From assembly GCA_026913215.1 (NCBI GenBank), contig JAPTYK010000002.1:310001-374000 (forward strand): DNA of 64,000 nucleotides. The letters are read 5' to 3'. The stretch is from Streptomyces diastatochromogenes. GTDB lineage: Bacteria; Actinomycetota; Actinomycetes; Streptomycetales; Streptomycetaceae. The notes beneath the pieces are model-generated. The model was not told the DNA's origin and searched no databases. It worked only from the letters and a program-made list of their open reading frames with translations. Shown in pieces: positions 9,276-18,693 of this stretch; position 1 is the stretch's first letter, and the number at the start of each line of letters is the position of its first letter. Position numbers and translations under genes: made by a program.

Positions 9276-9899
9276 TCACCAAGAGATGTCGTGCGGAGTC
9301 CGGGTGGGCGAGCTGAGGCGCGTGTCGTCCTCGAGGGAGGACAACCGGTCCACGACTGCAACGACGCCGTCCACGCGCTCGGCCAGTCCGACGAGCATCA
9401 GGGTCTGACTCCGCCGCCGGACGCGGCCGGCGAGCGTCACCACGCCATCGAGGACGTGCACGTCCACCGTGTCCCCTGGCAGGTCCATGGCATCCGAGAG
9501 GACTTCCTCACGGATGCGGCGCCGTATCTCCGCGTCCGGGCGGAGGTAGACACAGAGAAGATCGCGGCGGGTCACGATGCCCACCAGTCGCTCCTCCTCG
9601 TCGACCACGGGAAGGCGCTCTACCCCTCGGCGCACCATCAGCCGTGCCGCGTCCGCCACCGTCTCCTCGGCGTGCACCGTGACGGCCGGGGTGGTCATCA
9701 GGTCCCGCGCGGTGAACTCGTGGCGGGCCAGAAGGTCGCTCTCGGACACGACTCCGACGACATGGTCGTCTTCGTCCATGACGGGAACTCCGCTGATGTC
9801 GTGCTCGGCAAGCATCTTCGCCACCTCCCGGAACGATGTCACGGGGGTTGCGGAGACCACATCGTCGGTCATCAGATCGCCGACCTTCATGTGCTTCAT
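9276..9899 (-). CDS. CBS-BON domain protein
   Basis: A 207-aa protein with CBS1 (VPVMDEDDHVVGVVSESD), CBS2 (LPVVDEEERLVGIVTRRD) and a C-terminal BON domain (about 140-190), the third of four such paralogues. The ATG at 9899 has a clean AGGAGG 7 nt upstream. It is the promoter-proximal gene of a two-gene operon with the nitroreductase and is divergent from the universal stress protein operon. The 250 bp between them holds three candidate regulator boxes. Confidence 0.88.
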   Translation of the reverse strand: MKHMKVGDLMTDDVVSATPVTSFREVAKMLAEHDISGVPVMDEDDHVVGVVSESDLLARHEFTARDLMTTPAVTVHAEETVADAARLMVRRGVERLPVVDEEERLVGIVTRRDLLCVYLRPDAEIRRRIREEVLSDAMDLPGDTVDVHVLDGVVTLAGRVRRRSQTLMLVGLAERVDGVVAVVDRLSSLEDDTRLSSPTRTPHDISW

Positions 9900-9980
9900 C
9901 GCCACGCCTCCTGTTCGGGGGGGTCGGACGGTGCGCTGTCCCGCGTCACCCACCCTCCGACGCACACTCCGGGGCGGCGA

Positions 9981-10065
9981 GGGCCGAATGGTCCACCGTC
10001 AGGACCGAACGGTCTCGTCACCGCAGGCTGCGGGCTCTGCCTCGCCCGGGTGGGACGTTTGGCCC
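9981..10065. promoter_or_regulatory. Tandem 5-4-5 boxes in a divergent promoter region
   Basis: GGGCC-GAAT-GGTCC (9981-9994) and GGACC-GAAC-GGTCT (10002-10015) start 21 bp apart. A third, GGGAC-GTTT-GGCCC, is at 10052-10065. All lie between the CBS-BON gene (-) and the first universal stress gene (+). The third is closest to the mycobacterial DosR half-site GGGAC. Binding by the NarL-type regulator encoded at 16321-17007 is inferred. Confidence 0.6.
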
Positions 10066-10149
10066 CGTCATTGACCCCAGCGGCCCTCCAGCTGCCCGCG
10101 ACCGGATGCGAAGGTGAAAGCAGCCCCTCGGACCGCGTGAGGAGGAGCC

Positions 10150-11043
10150 ATGGACGCATCCACTGCCCGTCCCGGCCTCGGCAGGGTCGTCGTCGGCGCC
10201 GACGGATCACCATCCGCGCGGACGGCGGTGATGTGGGCGGCGGCGGAGGCCGTCCTGAGGGGCGGCACTCTCTACCTCGTCCATGCGGCGGACACGGACT
10301 CACCAGGCCCGTTTCTGTCCCAGGCAGAGATCCTCAGGAGTCGGCAAGCGGGGCGGGAACTGCTCGACCGGACGGCCGAGGCGGTCATGGCGCGCCACCT
10401 CGAGCTGACGGTCGTCAAGGAACTCACCGACGGCTCAGCCCCCGAAGGTCTGCGCCGCGCTGCCGCCCTGAACGGCACGATCGTCGTCGGACACCGGGGC
10501 CTCGGAGGGTTCTCCTCGCTGTTGCTCGGATCGGTGGGACTTGAGGTCGCGGCCGGCGCCACTACGCCCGTGGTCGTGGTGCGTGGGGCAGCGGAGCCCG
10601 GCGTGGTTCTCGCAGCGGTCCGGGACGAACACGACGTGGGCTGCGCCCGTGCGGCGGCCCACGAGGCCCTGCTGCGAAAGGTGCCTCTGCGGCTCGTGCA
10701 CGTGTGGGGTGCGGGGCTGTCCGCCGGCTCAAGGGCCGCCCCGCGTAACGGCGGCGAGGAGATCGCCCGCGATCACGTACGTGCGCTGTCCTCCGTCTCG
10801 GACCGGGTCCGGGAGGAGTTCCCGGAACTCACCGTGCACGCCGAAGGCCAGAAGAGCCGCAGCGTGCCCGGAGCTCTCGTCGAAGCGTCGCACCACGCCG
10901 ACCTCCTGGTCACCGGCGGTCGACGGTCGCCCGGATACCTCGGACCGACCCTCGGCCGGACCACCCTGAGCCTGTTGCAGCACGCCCACTGCCCCGTGGA
11001 GCTCATCCCCCGGCAAGGGCCCGGACACGGGAGCACGTCATGA
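10150..11043 (+). CDS. Universal stress protein, two USP domains
   Basis: A 297-aa tandem USP. Domain 1 (about 9-140) begins VVVGADGSPSARTA and has the ATP-binding pattern GHRGLGGFSSLLLGSVG. Domain 2 (about 150-290) is less canonical at the same site (TGGRRSPGYLGPTLGRTT). GAGGAGGAG precedes the ATG. USPs of this tandem type in M. tuberculosis (such as Rv2623) bind ATP and belong to the DosR regulon. It is the first gene of a plus-strand operon running through the second USP, the P-type ATPase and the sensor kinase. Confidence 0.92.
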   Translation: MDASTARPGLGRVVVGADGSPSARTAVMWAAAEAVLRGGTLYLVHAADTDSPGPFLSQAEILRSRQAGRELLDRTAEAVMARHLELTVVKELTDGSAPEGLRRAAALNGTIVVGHRGLGGFSSLLLGSVGLEVAAGATTPVVVVRGAAEPGVVLAAVRDEHDVGCARAAAHEALLRKVPLRLVHVWGAGLSAGSRAAPRNGGEEIARDHVRALSSVSDRVREEFPELTVHAEGQKSRSVPGALVEASHHADLLVTGGRRSPGYLGPTLGRTTLSLLQHAHCPVELIPRQGPGHGSTS

Positions 11044-11900
11044 CATGCACCACGGACCGCGGCGCCCTCGTGATCGGCATCGAGCCGGTCAAGAACTGGC
11101 ACCTCGCCCTTGCCTGGGCCGCGGACGAGGCGCACCTGCGAGGAATGGACCTGCGCCTGGTCGTCGCCGTACCACCGCAGCACGACAGCCGGCATCTCGA
11201 CGGCACTCCTCGTCACCTGGCACAGCGGCAGGCCGGCACCGAAGTGCTGCGTACCGCACTGGCCTGGGCGCGGGCCCGGCAGCCGGGCGTCAAGGCCACC
11301 TCCGCCCTCCTCGGCGGGGGCCCGGCAGGAGTCCTGGCCGCTCTGTCCCACGAGGCCGGCATGATCGTGTTGGGCTCCCGGCACCTCAGTCGTACCGAGG
11401 AGTTCCTGAGCGCCGGTTCCCTGGTCGTCCCGGTCACCGCGAAGGCGCACTGCCCGGTGGTCGTCGTGGGCGACGCGGAACACATCACGCAGGAGACGCC
11501 CTACCTCGTGGCCGGAGTCGACGGCAGCGACTCCTCACGGGCCGCCCTCGCCTGGGCCTTCGAGGAAGCGGACCTTCGTCGGTGCGCGCTGCGTGCCGTC
11601 GCGGTCTGGCAGCCCCCCGTCTTCTCCCTGCACGGCGGCGACACGCTGTTCCACGCCGAGCGCCGGCTGCTCTCCGAGACCACGGCCGGGTGGTCGCAGC
11701 AGTACCCCGATGTCCGGCTCACCCACGAGGTGCCCATCGGTTCCCCCGTGGAGACGCTCGCGGACGCCGCCGAACACGCCCTCGCCGTCGTCGTCGGCCG
11801 TCGGGGACGGGGCGGATACACCGGCATGCGCGTCGGCTCCGTCGTCCACGGGCTGCTGCACCGCGCCCACTGTCCGGTGATCACCGTTCCCGTCGTGTGA
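11040..11900 (+). CDS. Universal stress protein, two USP domains
   Basis: A 286-aa tandem USP starting inside the stop of the preceding gene (ATGA overlap), so translation is probably coupled. Domain 1 (about 8-140) lacks a clear Walker-like glycine loop. Domain 2 (about 155-285) has VAGVDGSDSSRAAL and the nucleotide motif VGRRGRGGYTGMRVGSV. In the first USP the better motif is in domain 1, so the two proteins are complementary. Role: ATP-responsive stress survival factor, inferred from family and context. Confidence 0.92.
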   Translation: MTCTTDRGALVIGIEPVKNWHLALAWAADEAHLRGMDLRLVVAVPPQHDSRHLDGTPRHLAQRQAGTEVLRTALAWARARQPGVKATSALLGGGPAGVLAALSHEAGMIVLGSRHLSRTEEFLSAGSLVVPVTAKAHCPVVVVGDAEHITQETPYLVAGVDGSDSSRAALAWAFEEADLRRCALRAVAVWQPPVFSLHGGDTLFHAERRLLSETTAGWSQQYPDVRLTHEVPIGSPVETLADAAEHALAVVVGRRGRGGYTGMRVGSVVHGLLHRAHCPVITVPVV

Positions 11901-11907
11901 GCCCGCG

Positions 11908-14528
11908 GTGACGACGTCAGCAGAGGCTCGCGCACTCGTGTCCGCCGGAGCGGCGACGGGCCTCACCGAGGCGGAGGCCGCTCGGAGGCTCGCCGACACG
12001 GGCCCCAACGAGGTGGCCGCGAGAAAGCCCGTACGGCTCCATCACCGGGTCCTGGCCCAGCTGACCGATCCGCTGATCATGGTGCTCCTCGGGGCCGTCG
12101 CGCTCACCCTCGCGATCGGTGACCATCCCGACGCGATCGTCATCGGGCTGGTCGTCCTCGTGAACACGACCGTGGGCGTGGCGCAGGAGATCCGGGCAGA
12201 CAACGCCGTCGCCGCCCTCTCGGCGCTCACCGCGCCGCACGCGCGCGTGCGGCGCGACGGCGCCGTACGCGACCTCCCGGCGGCGTCGATCGTCCCCGGT
12301 GACGTCCTCCTGGTCGGTGAGGGCGACATCGTCGCCGCCGACGCCGAGCTCACCGAGGCGTCCGCCGTCCTGGTGGACGAGGCCATGCTCACGGGGGAGT
12401 CCGTCCCCGTCGACAAGGACCCGGGCACGACGCTCAGCGCGGGCACCGTCGTCGTGCGTGGCCGAGGAGTGGCCACCGTCACGGCGACCGGGGCGTCCAG
12501 CGCGCTCGGCCGCATCGCGACCCTCCTCGACGAACGTCGCGAACCGACCCCGCTACAGCGCCGTCTCGCCGCCCTCGGGCGCGTCCTCGCGGCCGTGACG
12601 CTCGCCCTGTGCGTCCTGGTCTTCACTCTCGGGCTGGTACGGGGCCTCCCGCTCGGCACCATGGCGGTCACCGCCATCAGCCTGGCCGTGGCGGCAGTCC
12701 CCGAGTCCCTTCCCGCCGTCGTCACCCTCGCCCTCGCACTCGGCGCCAGGCGCATGGCCGCCCGGCACGCCCTGGTGCGGCGGCTGCCCGCGGTGGAGAC
12801 GCTCGGCTCCGTATCCGCCCTCGCCATCGACAAGACCGGCACCCTGACAGAAGGCCGCATGGTGGTCCAGCGGGTCTGGACACCGCGAACGAGCGCCGAG
12901 CTCACGGGCGTGGGGTACGAACCCGAGGGCGAGGTCCTGGTCGCCGGGCGGCCGGCGGAGGCGGACGAGCTCGAACCTCTGACGGACCTCCTGACCGTGA
13001 CGGCCCTCTGCAACGACGCCACGCTGCGCCCGGCGGACGACAAGGCGTCAGACGGACGCTGGACAGCCCTGGGCGACCCCATGGAAGCCGCTCTGCTCAC
13101 CGCCGCCGCCAAGGCGGGCTGCACGGAGCCGACGGAACTGTCGGTGACCCGCCCCCGGATCGGGGAAGCGCCCTTCGACAGCCTCCGCAGACGCATGACC
13201 ACGTTGCACGCGGCCGGGGAGGGCCGGGTGCTCGTCTGCCTGAAGGGCGCCCCGGAAGCCGTACTCGACCCGGCCGTACTTATCGATCCTCCGGACGCGC
13301 TCGCGGCGGCCCGCCAGGAGGCCGCGCGCCTGGCAACCCGAGGCCACCGCGTCCTCGCAGTGGCATCGGGCATGCGGGACGACATCCCGAGCACGGTCAC
13401 CGCGGCGGAAACGGGGCTCACGCTTCTCGGTCTCGTCGCGTTCAGCGACCCGCCCAAGCCGCACGCCGCCGCGACCCTCGCCTCCTGCCGGGCGGCCGGC
13501 ATCACCCCGTCCTGATCACCGGCGATCACCCGGCGACGGCACGGGCGGTGGCATCCCGTGTCGAGCTCCTCGGCGACGGCGGCGAGACGGAAGGCCGAGT
13601 CGTCACCGGGGCGGACGTCGCCGAGGGGCGCGTCGCCGACCTCACCTCGGTCCGCGTCTTCGCCCGCACGGACCCCCAGCAGAAACTGGAGATCGTGGAG
13701 GCGTGGCGTGCCAGAGGCGCGGTGACCGCCATGACGGGCGACGGGGTCAACGACGGCCCCGCGCTGCACCGGGCCGACATCGGCGTCGCCATGGGCGCAC
13801 GCGGCACGGAGGTCGCCCGGCAGGCCGCCGACCTCGTCCTCACCGACGACGAGCTGTCGACGGTCGTGGCGGCAGTCGAGGAGGGGCGGCGCGTCTACGA
13901 CAACATCCGGCGCTTCCTCGTCTACGGGATGGCCGGCGGCGCCGCCGAGATCCTGGTCATGCTCATCGGCCCCTTTCTGGGACTTCCTCTGCCCCTGCGA
14001 GCGGGCCAGATCCTGTGGATCAACCTCCTGACGCACGGCCTCACCGGCGTCGCCATGGGTGCCGAACCGGCCTCCCCAGGTGCGATGCGACGACCGCCAC
14101 GCCCCCTGGACCAGCACATCCTCGGCGCAGGTGCCTGGCAGCGCCTGCTCGTCCTCGCCGCCGTCGTCACGGCAGCCGCCCTCGGCGCGGGACTCGCCGC
14201 CCGGGCACTCGGCCTCGCCTGGCAGAGCGTCCTCTTCCTCGCCCTCCTCGCCGCGCAGCTCGGAGTCGTCCTGGGACTCCGAGCCCGGCTGTTCACCCGG
14301 AAGAACCCGTTCCTCCCCCTGTCCGTCCTCGCTTCCGCGCTGCTGGGTCTGGCCGCGCTGTACGTACCCTTCCTGAGCTCGGTCCTGGAGACCGAGCCGC
14401 TCGGCCGGGCGGGCATCGGCCTGGCCGCCGCTGGTGTCCCCGCCGGGTTCTTCGCGGCGCGGCACCTCCGCACCGCCTTCCACGGGACGCGTTCGGCTGG
14501 AGCATCCGGAACACCGGATCTACCGTGA
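11908..14528 (+). CDS. P-type cation-transporting ATPase (P2-like), with one frame break
   Basis: An N-terminal cation-ATPase domain (LTEAEAARRLADTGPNEV), the actuator TGES at about 162, PESLPAVVT in a membrane helix and the phosphorylation site DKTGT (Asp about 308) lie in the first frame, which stops at 13515. The rest (ITGDHPATA, TGDGVNDGPAL, four to six C-terminal helices) continues in the -1 frame. One extra C in the run near 13509 restores a single protein of about 873 aa. The likely cargo is Ca2+ or another divalent cation; mycobacterial CtpF, a DosR-regulated P-type pump, is comparable. Start GTG 11908 is 7 nt after the USP stop. Confidence 0.85.
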
Positions 14529-14579
14529 AGGGGCGCCCGTCGTGCGAGTACCGTGCGTTCGACGTGCCCGGAGGTGACG

Positions 14580-16313
14580 ATGGAGCACGAGGGGCCGGTG
14601 CCGGCGGACGGCAGGCTTCCGCGGCTGCGGCTCGACCAGCTGCTCGACGAGCTCCAGGCACGCATCGACGAGGTGCGGGGCACCCGAGACCGGCTCAACG
14701 GGCTGCTGGAAGCCGTCATGTCCGTGGGCAGGGAACTCGACCTGCCCCAGGTGCTCAGGGGCATCGTGGAGGCGGCCGTCACCCTCGTGGACGCCGAGTA
14801 CGGCGCTCTGGGCGTCATCGGTGACGACCGGAAGCTCTCCGAATTCGTCCCCGTCGGCATCGGAGACGACCTGCGGGCGCGGATCGGCGACCTGCCCTCC
14901 GGGCACGGGCTGCTCGGTGAGCTGATCCGCAACCCCGAACCGCTGCGGCTGCCCGAGCTGTCCGAGCATCCTGCCTCGTACGGCTTCCCGCCGCACCATC
15001 CGCCGATGCATTCGTTCCTCGGCGTCCCCATCCGTGTACGGGACGAGGTGTTCGGCAACCTCTACCTCACCGAGAAACGAGGGGCGGCCGACTTCGACGC
15101 CGAGGACGAGGCCGTGGTGACGACCCTGGCCGTCGCCGCCGGCATCGCGATCGACAACGCCCGCCTCTACGAGGAGGGCAGGATCAGGCAGCGGTGGCTC
15201 GCCGCGAGCTCCGATCTCACCAGCGCCCTCTTGTCCGGCGAGGAGGAGACCGAGGTCCTCGACGGGATGCTGGAGCAGGCGATGGACATCGCGGGCGCCG
15301 ATATGGGGGTGTTCTACCTGGTGGGCGCCGGCGGTGAACTCCGGGGCTCGCTCGCCCGCGGTGAGGGGGCCGAGGCGCACCGGGGGGTCGTCCTGCCGAC
15401 CAGCGAAGGAACCCTGGCCGAGGCCGCCCTCGCGCAGGACGGCCTGGTCACGGTCGTCGACGTCGGGAAGGAGCCGCGCATCAGGGTGCAGCCCGAACGG
15501 TGGGAGGGGTTCGGACCGGCGGTGGCCGTCACGGTCGGTACCAAGGAGCGACTGAGCGGGGTGCTGATCCTCGCACGGCGCCACGGGCGCCCCGCGTTCA
15601 CCGGCCCGGAGATCACCGCTCTCCCCGGATTCGCGGGACAGGCGGCACTGGCGCTCGAACTGGCCGACCGCCGCCGGGACGCCGAGCAGGTGAGCCTCCT
15701 GGAGGACCGCGACCGGATCGCCCGAGACCTCCACGACCTCGCGATCCAGCGCCTGTTCGCCACCGGTATGACGCTGCAGAGCGCCCGCCGCTTCGTCGAG
15801 CACCCGGAGGCCGTGGACCGACTGACCCGGGCGATCGACGACCTCGACGCCACCATCAAGATCATCAGGTCGACCATCTTCGGCCTGCGGGAACACGACA
15901 CCCCAGGCAGCAGGCCGAAGCTGAGGAACCGTGTGGTCAAGGCGGTGGACGAGGCCGCGGGCACGCTCGGATTCGCCCCTGCGCTGCGCATGGAGGGCCT
16001 CCTCGACACGGACGTGCCGTCCGAGGCGGCCGACCAGGTGATCGCGGTCATCGGTGAAGCGCTCACCAACGTGGCCCGGCACGCGCGAGCCCGGCGGGCG
16101 GAGGTGGCGGTCGTCGCCGACGACGGGATCCTGACGGTGACGGTGAGCGACGACGGCATCGGTACGGCCTCGGGCGGTGCCCGGAGCGGCCTGCGGAACC
16201 TGTCCGAAAGGGCGGACCGGTTGGGCGGCAGCCTGTCCGTCCACGCGAGAGCGGAGCCGGGCAGCGGCACAGTGCTGGAGTGGAGGGTCCCCCTGCCGGA
16301 CGAGCGGGAGTGA
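14580..16313 (+). CDS. DevS/DosS-like sensor histidine kinase, GAF-GAF-HisKA_3-HATPase
   Basis: A 577-aa soluble kinase: a coiled N-terminus, GAF-A (about 55-205), GAF-B (about 215-370), an HisKA_3 H-box with His about 385 (RDLHDLAIQR) and an HATPase_c domain (GEALTNVARHA, then GLRNLSERAD). GAF-A keeps the HHPPM-FLGVP stretch that in DosS/DevS carries the haem-ligating His, so an O2/NO/redox signal is plausible. GGAGGTGA precedes the ATG at 14580. It follows the ATPase gene by about 50 nt and converges on its presumed partner regulator. Best matched by description to OsdK of S. coelicolor. Confidence 0.9.
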   Translation: MEHEGPVPADGRLPRLRLDQLLDELQARIDEVRGTRDRLNGLLEAVMSVGRELDLPQVLRGIVEAAVTLVDAEYGALGVIGDDRKLSEFVPVGIGDDLRARIGDLPSGHGLLGELIRNPEPLRLPELSEHPASYGFPPHHPPMHSFLGVPIRVRDEVFGNLYLTEKRGAADFDAEDEAVVTTLAVAAGIAIDNARLYEEGRIRQRWLAASSDLTSALLSGEEETEVLDGMLEQAMDIAGADMGVFYLVGAGGELRGSLARGEGAEAHRGVVLPTSEGTLAEAALAQDGLVTVVDVGKEPRIRVQPERWEGFGPAVAVTVGTKERLSGVLILARRHGRPAFTGPEITALPGFAGQAALALELADRRRDAEQVSLLEDRDRIARDLHDLAIQRLFATGMTLQSARRFVEHPEAVDRLTRAIDDLDATIKIIRSTIFGLREHDTPGSRPKLRNRVVKAVDEAAGTLGFAPALRMEGLLDTDVPSEAADQVIAVIGEALTNVARHARARRAEVAVVADDGILTVTVSDDGIGTASGGARSGLRNLSERADRLGGSLSVHARAEPGSGTVLEWRVPLPDERE

Positions 16314-16320
16314 GCCCCCC

Positions 16321-17007
16321 CTACTTCTCCCCGGAGCCGTGCTCGTGCGCCTGCGCGGCGATGACGGCGGCTTGCACGCGGCGTTCCACGCCGAGCTTGC
16401 CGAGCAGCCGTGAGATGTGGTTCTTGACGGTCTTCTCCGACAGATAGAGCCGCTTGGCGATCTGCCGGTTGGTGAGCCCTTCGCCGATGAGGTCCAGCAC
16501 GGACCGCTCCCGCTCGGACAGTACCGCGAGACGTTCGTCCTCCGGCGGCTTCGCCGCCTCGGGATCCCGCAGGGAGTGCATCAGCCGGGCGGTGGTGGCG
16601 GGATCGAGCATCGACTGCCCCGTGGCCACGGTCCGTACCGCCGACACCAGGTCCGACCCCTTGATCTGCTTGAGCACGTAACCCGCCGCTCCCGCCATGA
16701 TCGCGTCGAGCAGGGCGTCCTCGTCGTCGAAAGAGGTCAGCATCAGGCAGGCCAGATCAGGCATGCGCGAGCGCAGCTCCCGGCACAGGGAGATCCCGTC
16801 GCCATCGGGCAGTCGTACGTCGAGAACGGCGACGTCCGGGCGCAGCGCGGGCCCGCGAGCCAACGCCTGGCCGACCGTCGACGCCTCCCCGACGACCTCC
16901 ATGTCCGGCTCGTCGTCGATGAGGTCGTGGAGCCCCCGGCGGACGACCTCGTGGTCGTCCACGAGGAAGACCCGCGTCGGTGCGGCGGCTGTCGGCAGAT
17001 CGGACAT
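16321..17007 (-). CDS. NarL/LuxR-family response regulator (DevR/OsdR-like)
   Basis: A 228-aa regulator. The receiver domain has acidic residues Asp17-18, the phospho-acceptor Asp63 (VLDVRLPDGDG) and Lys in VLKQIKG. The C-terminal LuxR HTH reads LTNRQIAKRLYLSEKTVKNH. The start at 17007 is chosen for the AGGGA before it. The stop is 7 nt from the end of the convergent kinase gene, so kinase and regulator are paired tail to tail. It is third in a minus-strand operon after CNB and CBS-BON genes. DosR-type regulators bind GGGAC-N4-GTCCC palindromes, similar to the boxes noted here. Confidence 0.9.
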   Translation of the reverse strand: MSDLPTAAAPTRVFLVDDHEVVRRGLHDLIDDEPDMEVVGEASTVGQALARGPALRPDVAVLDVRLPDGDGISLCRELRSRMPDLACLMLTSFDDEDALLDAIMAGAAGYVLKQIKGSDLVSAVRTVATGQSMLDPATTARLMHSLRDPEAAKPPEDERLAVLSERERSVLDLIGEGLTNRQIAKRLYLSEKTVKNHISRLLGKLGVERRVQAAVIAAQAHEHGSGEK

Positions 17008-17058
17008 GGCGATCCCTGCGGTCGGTGAGCTGGTACCCGTCCTCACAAGGATTGTCCG

Positions 17059-17697
17059 TCATGAAGCGCCCGCATGGGCACCGAGCTCCATCCGGACGTC
17101 GACGACACCCTCCACCGCCCGCACGGCGCGGGCGAGCAGCGGCACCAGCGACCGGTCGGCGAGCACGCCACGAAGGGTGGCCACGCCCTCCCGTACGGAG
17201 ACCTCCAGCCCTGCCGGAGCGGCCGACTCGTCGAGGACGGAACGGCGGATCTCGTCCTCGATCGCGCCGTCCGTGCGGAGGAACACCTTGAGCAGGTCGC
17301 TCCGGCTGACGACGCCCTCCAGCATGCTCATGCCGTTGACCACGGGCAGCCGCTTCACCTTCCGCGTGGCCATGATCCGTGCCGCCTCGGCGAGCGTGGC
17401 GTCCGGGTGGACGGTCACGGCCGGGCTCGACATGAGCTCGCCCGCCCGCAGGGCCCCGGCCTTGACCGCCTCGTCACGTCCGTCCGGGCGAGGCTCATCG
17501 AGCCGGAACTCCTCCTTCGGCAGCAGGTCCGCCTCCGACACGACTCCGACGACACGGCCTTCCCCCTCGAGGACGGGAAGGGCACTCACCTTCCACTCGT
17601 GCATGAGCGCGACGATCTCCTTGTAGGGCGCGTCGCGGCCGATCGCGATGGCCGTGTGGGTCATGACGTCGCTGACGGTGTAGTGCGAGGCAGGCAT
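17059..17697 (-). CDS. CBS-BON domain protein
   Basis: A 212-aa protein, the fourth CBS-BON paralogue: CBS1 (VSALPVLEGEGRVVGVVSEA), CBS2 (VKRLPVVNGMSMLEGVVSRS) and a BON domain from about 145. Its CBS1 is closest to that of the gene at 1178-1834, suggesting a duplicated CNB-CBS module. It lies between the CNB gene (25 nt upstream) and the response regulator (51 nt downstream) on the same strand. Confidence 0.88.
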   Translation of the reverse strand: MPASHYTVSDVMTHTAIAIGRDAPYKEIVALMHEWKVSALPVLEGEGRVVGVVSEADLLPKEEFRLDEPRPDGRDEAVKAGALRAGELMSSPAVTVHPDATLAEAARIMATRKVKRLPVVNGMSMLEGVVSRSDLLKVFLRTDGAIEDEIRRSVLDESAAPAGLEVSVREGVATLRGVLADRSLVPLLARAVRAVEGVVDVRMELGAHAGAS

Positions 17698-17722
17698 GAC
17701 GTTCTCCTGGGCGGACGAGGGT

Positions 17723-18181
17723 CTACAGGCCGCTGCCGTGCGGGGCGTACAGATCGAGCAGTCGCGTACGGGCGGACACGAGGCGGCCGGCGAGCATCTG
17801 TCCGACGAGATGCCCGAGTGCGGATCCGAGGCCGGGGTCGGCGTCCATCATCATGCGCACGGTCACCGCGTCGAACTCGTACGCCCGCACACGTGTCATG
17901 GCCTCGGCCCCGAAGTGCCAGCGATACGGGGCGAACAGCCATGACCATCCGAGCAGCTCACCCGCGTTCACGGTGTCGATCACCGCGGGCCGCCTCCCAG
18001 GCACCCGGACGTCCAAGGTGACCGTTCCCGTACGGAGGACCCAGAAGCGCTGCGCGGGACCACCTTCCTCGAACAGTCGGGTGCCTTCGGGGAAGTCCAC
18101 AGGGCGGGCGCACCTCATCAGCCGGTCACGCTGGTCGACGGACAGAGCCGCCGCGAGCCGAGGGGGAGCAAGAGAGTCCAT
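17723..18181 (-). CDS. Cyclic-nucleotide-binding-domain protein (Crp-like effector domain only)
   Basis: A 152-aa protein with one CNB barrel (ARPVDFPEGTRLFEEGGPAQ, TGTVTLDVRVPGRR, AGELLGWSWLF) and a terminal helix with no HTH. It is a paralogue of the protein at 1847-2317; both carry GELLGWSW/GALLGCSW turns and lie directly upstream of a CBS-BON gene. It opens the operon CNB - CBS-BON - response regulator, so it may feed a metabolite signal into the two-component circuit; that link is inference. Confidence 0.82.
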   Translation of the reverse strand: MDSLAPPRLAAALSVDQRDRLMRCARPVDFPEGTRLFEEGGPAQRFWVLRTGTVTLDVRVPGRRPAVIDTVNAGELLGWSWLFAPYRWHFGAEAMTRVRAYEFDAVTVRMMMDADPGLGSALGHLVGQMLAGRLVSARTRLLDLYAPHGSGL

Positions 18182-18240
18182 CGAAGAACCTCCTCATCGT
18201 GTCCGCGTCCAGTCTCCGCCTCACCCCACGGACGGAGGGA

Positions 18241-18254
18241 GGGCCGGATGGCCC
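18241..18254. promoter_or_regulatory. 5-4-5 palindromic box upstream of the CNB/CBS/regulator operon
   Basis: GGGCC-GGAT-GGCCC, a perfect inverted repeat (one more A/T pair on the flanks), lies 60 bp upstream of the CNB start at 18181. It matches the boxes at 3903 and 9981 and would place the regulator gene under its own control. Confidence 0.55.
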
Positions 18255-18693
18255 TCTTCTCGTACCTCCTGGTCGCCGGTGAAAGAACGCACTTGTGCCC
18301 GGTGAGACGGAAGTCAGGTGCCGGACCCACCGGCCGGGATCGAACGAGGGGTGAGCCGTCCGGGGGCCCGGCGAACAACGAGGCAGAACGCGATTCACCT
18401 CAGCGGCCCGCCCGCCTGGCGAGGGCCGTGCCCGATATCGGAGTCCGAACTGACCGTGCTTGGTCCACGTGGCCTGACCCCCGCCAAGAGCTACTTCCTC
18501 GGCGTCATCGACATGGCCGTCGTGGCACGGGTGGGGCGGCCGGTGGTGCCGGTTGGTCCGGAGGTCCGCAAAGGGAGGCGTTGCCGACGATGCCATGCGG
18601 GTCTTCGCCCGTCTGTTCGTGACCCGTCACGCGGACGCACCCCACACCCTGCCCCACGGTCGAATCGCTGCTGTTCCTCGGCCCGACCCGGCC
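18255..18693. other. Intergenic stretch without a supported gene
   Basis: Frames are open in several directions because of the GC content, but none gives a recognisable protein, a good ribosome binding site or codon bias. The stretch separates the stress island from the ApbE gene. I see no hairpin strong enough to call a terminator and no tRNA. Confidence 0.5.

Noticed and set aside
13500..13520. Programmed -1 frameshift in the P-type ATPase
   Set aside because: There is no classical slippery heptamer or downstream pseudoknot, and the same type of break is seen in many unrelated genes of the window, so a missing base is more likely.
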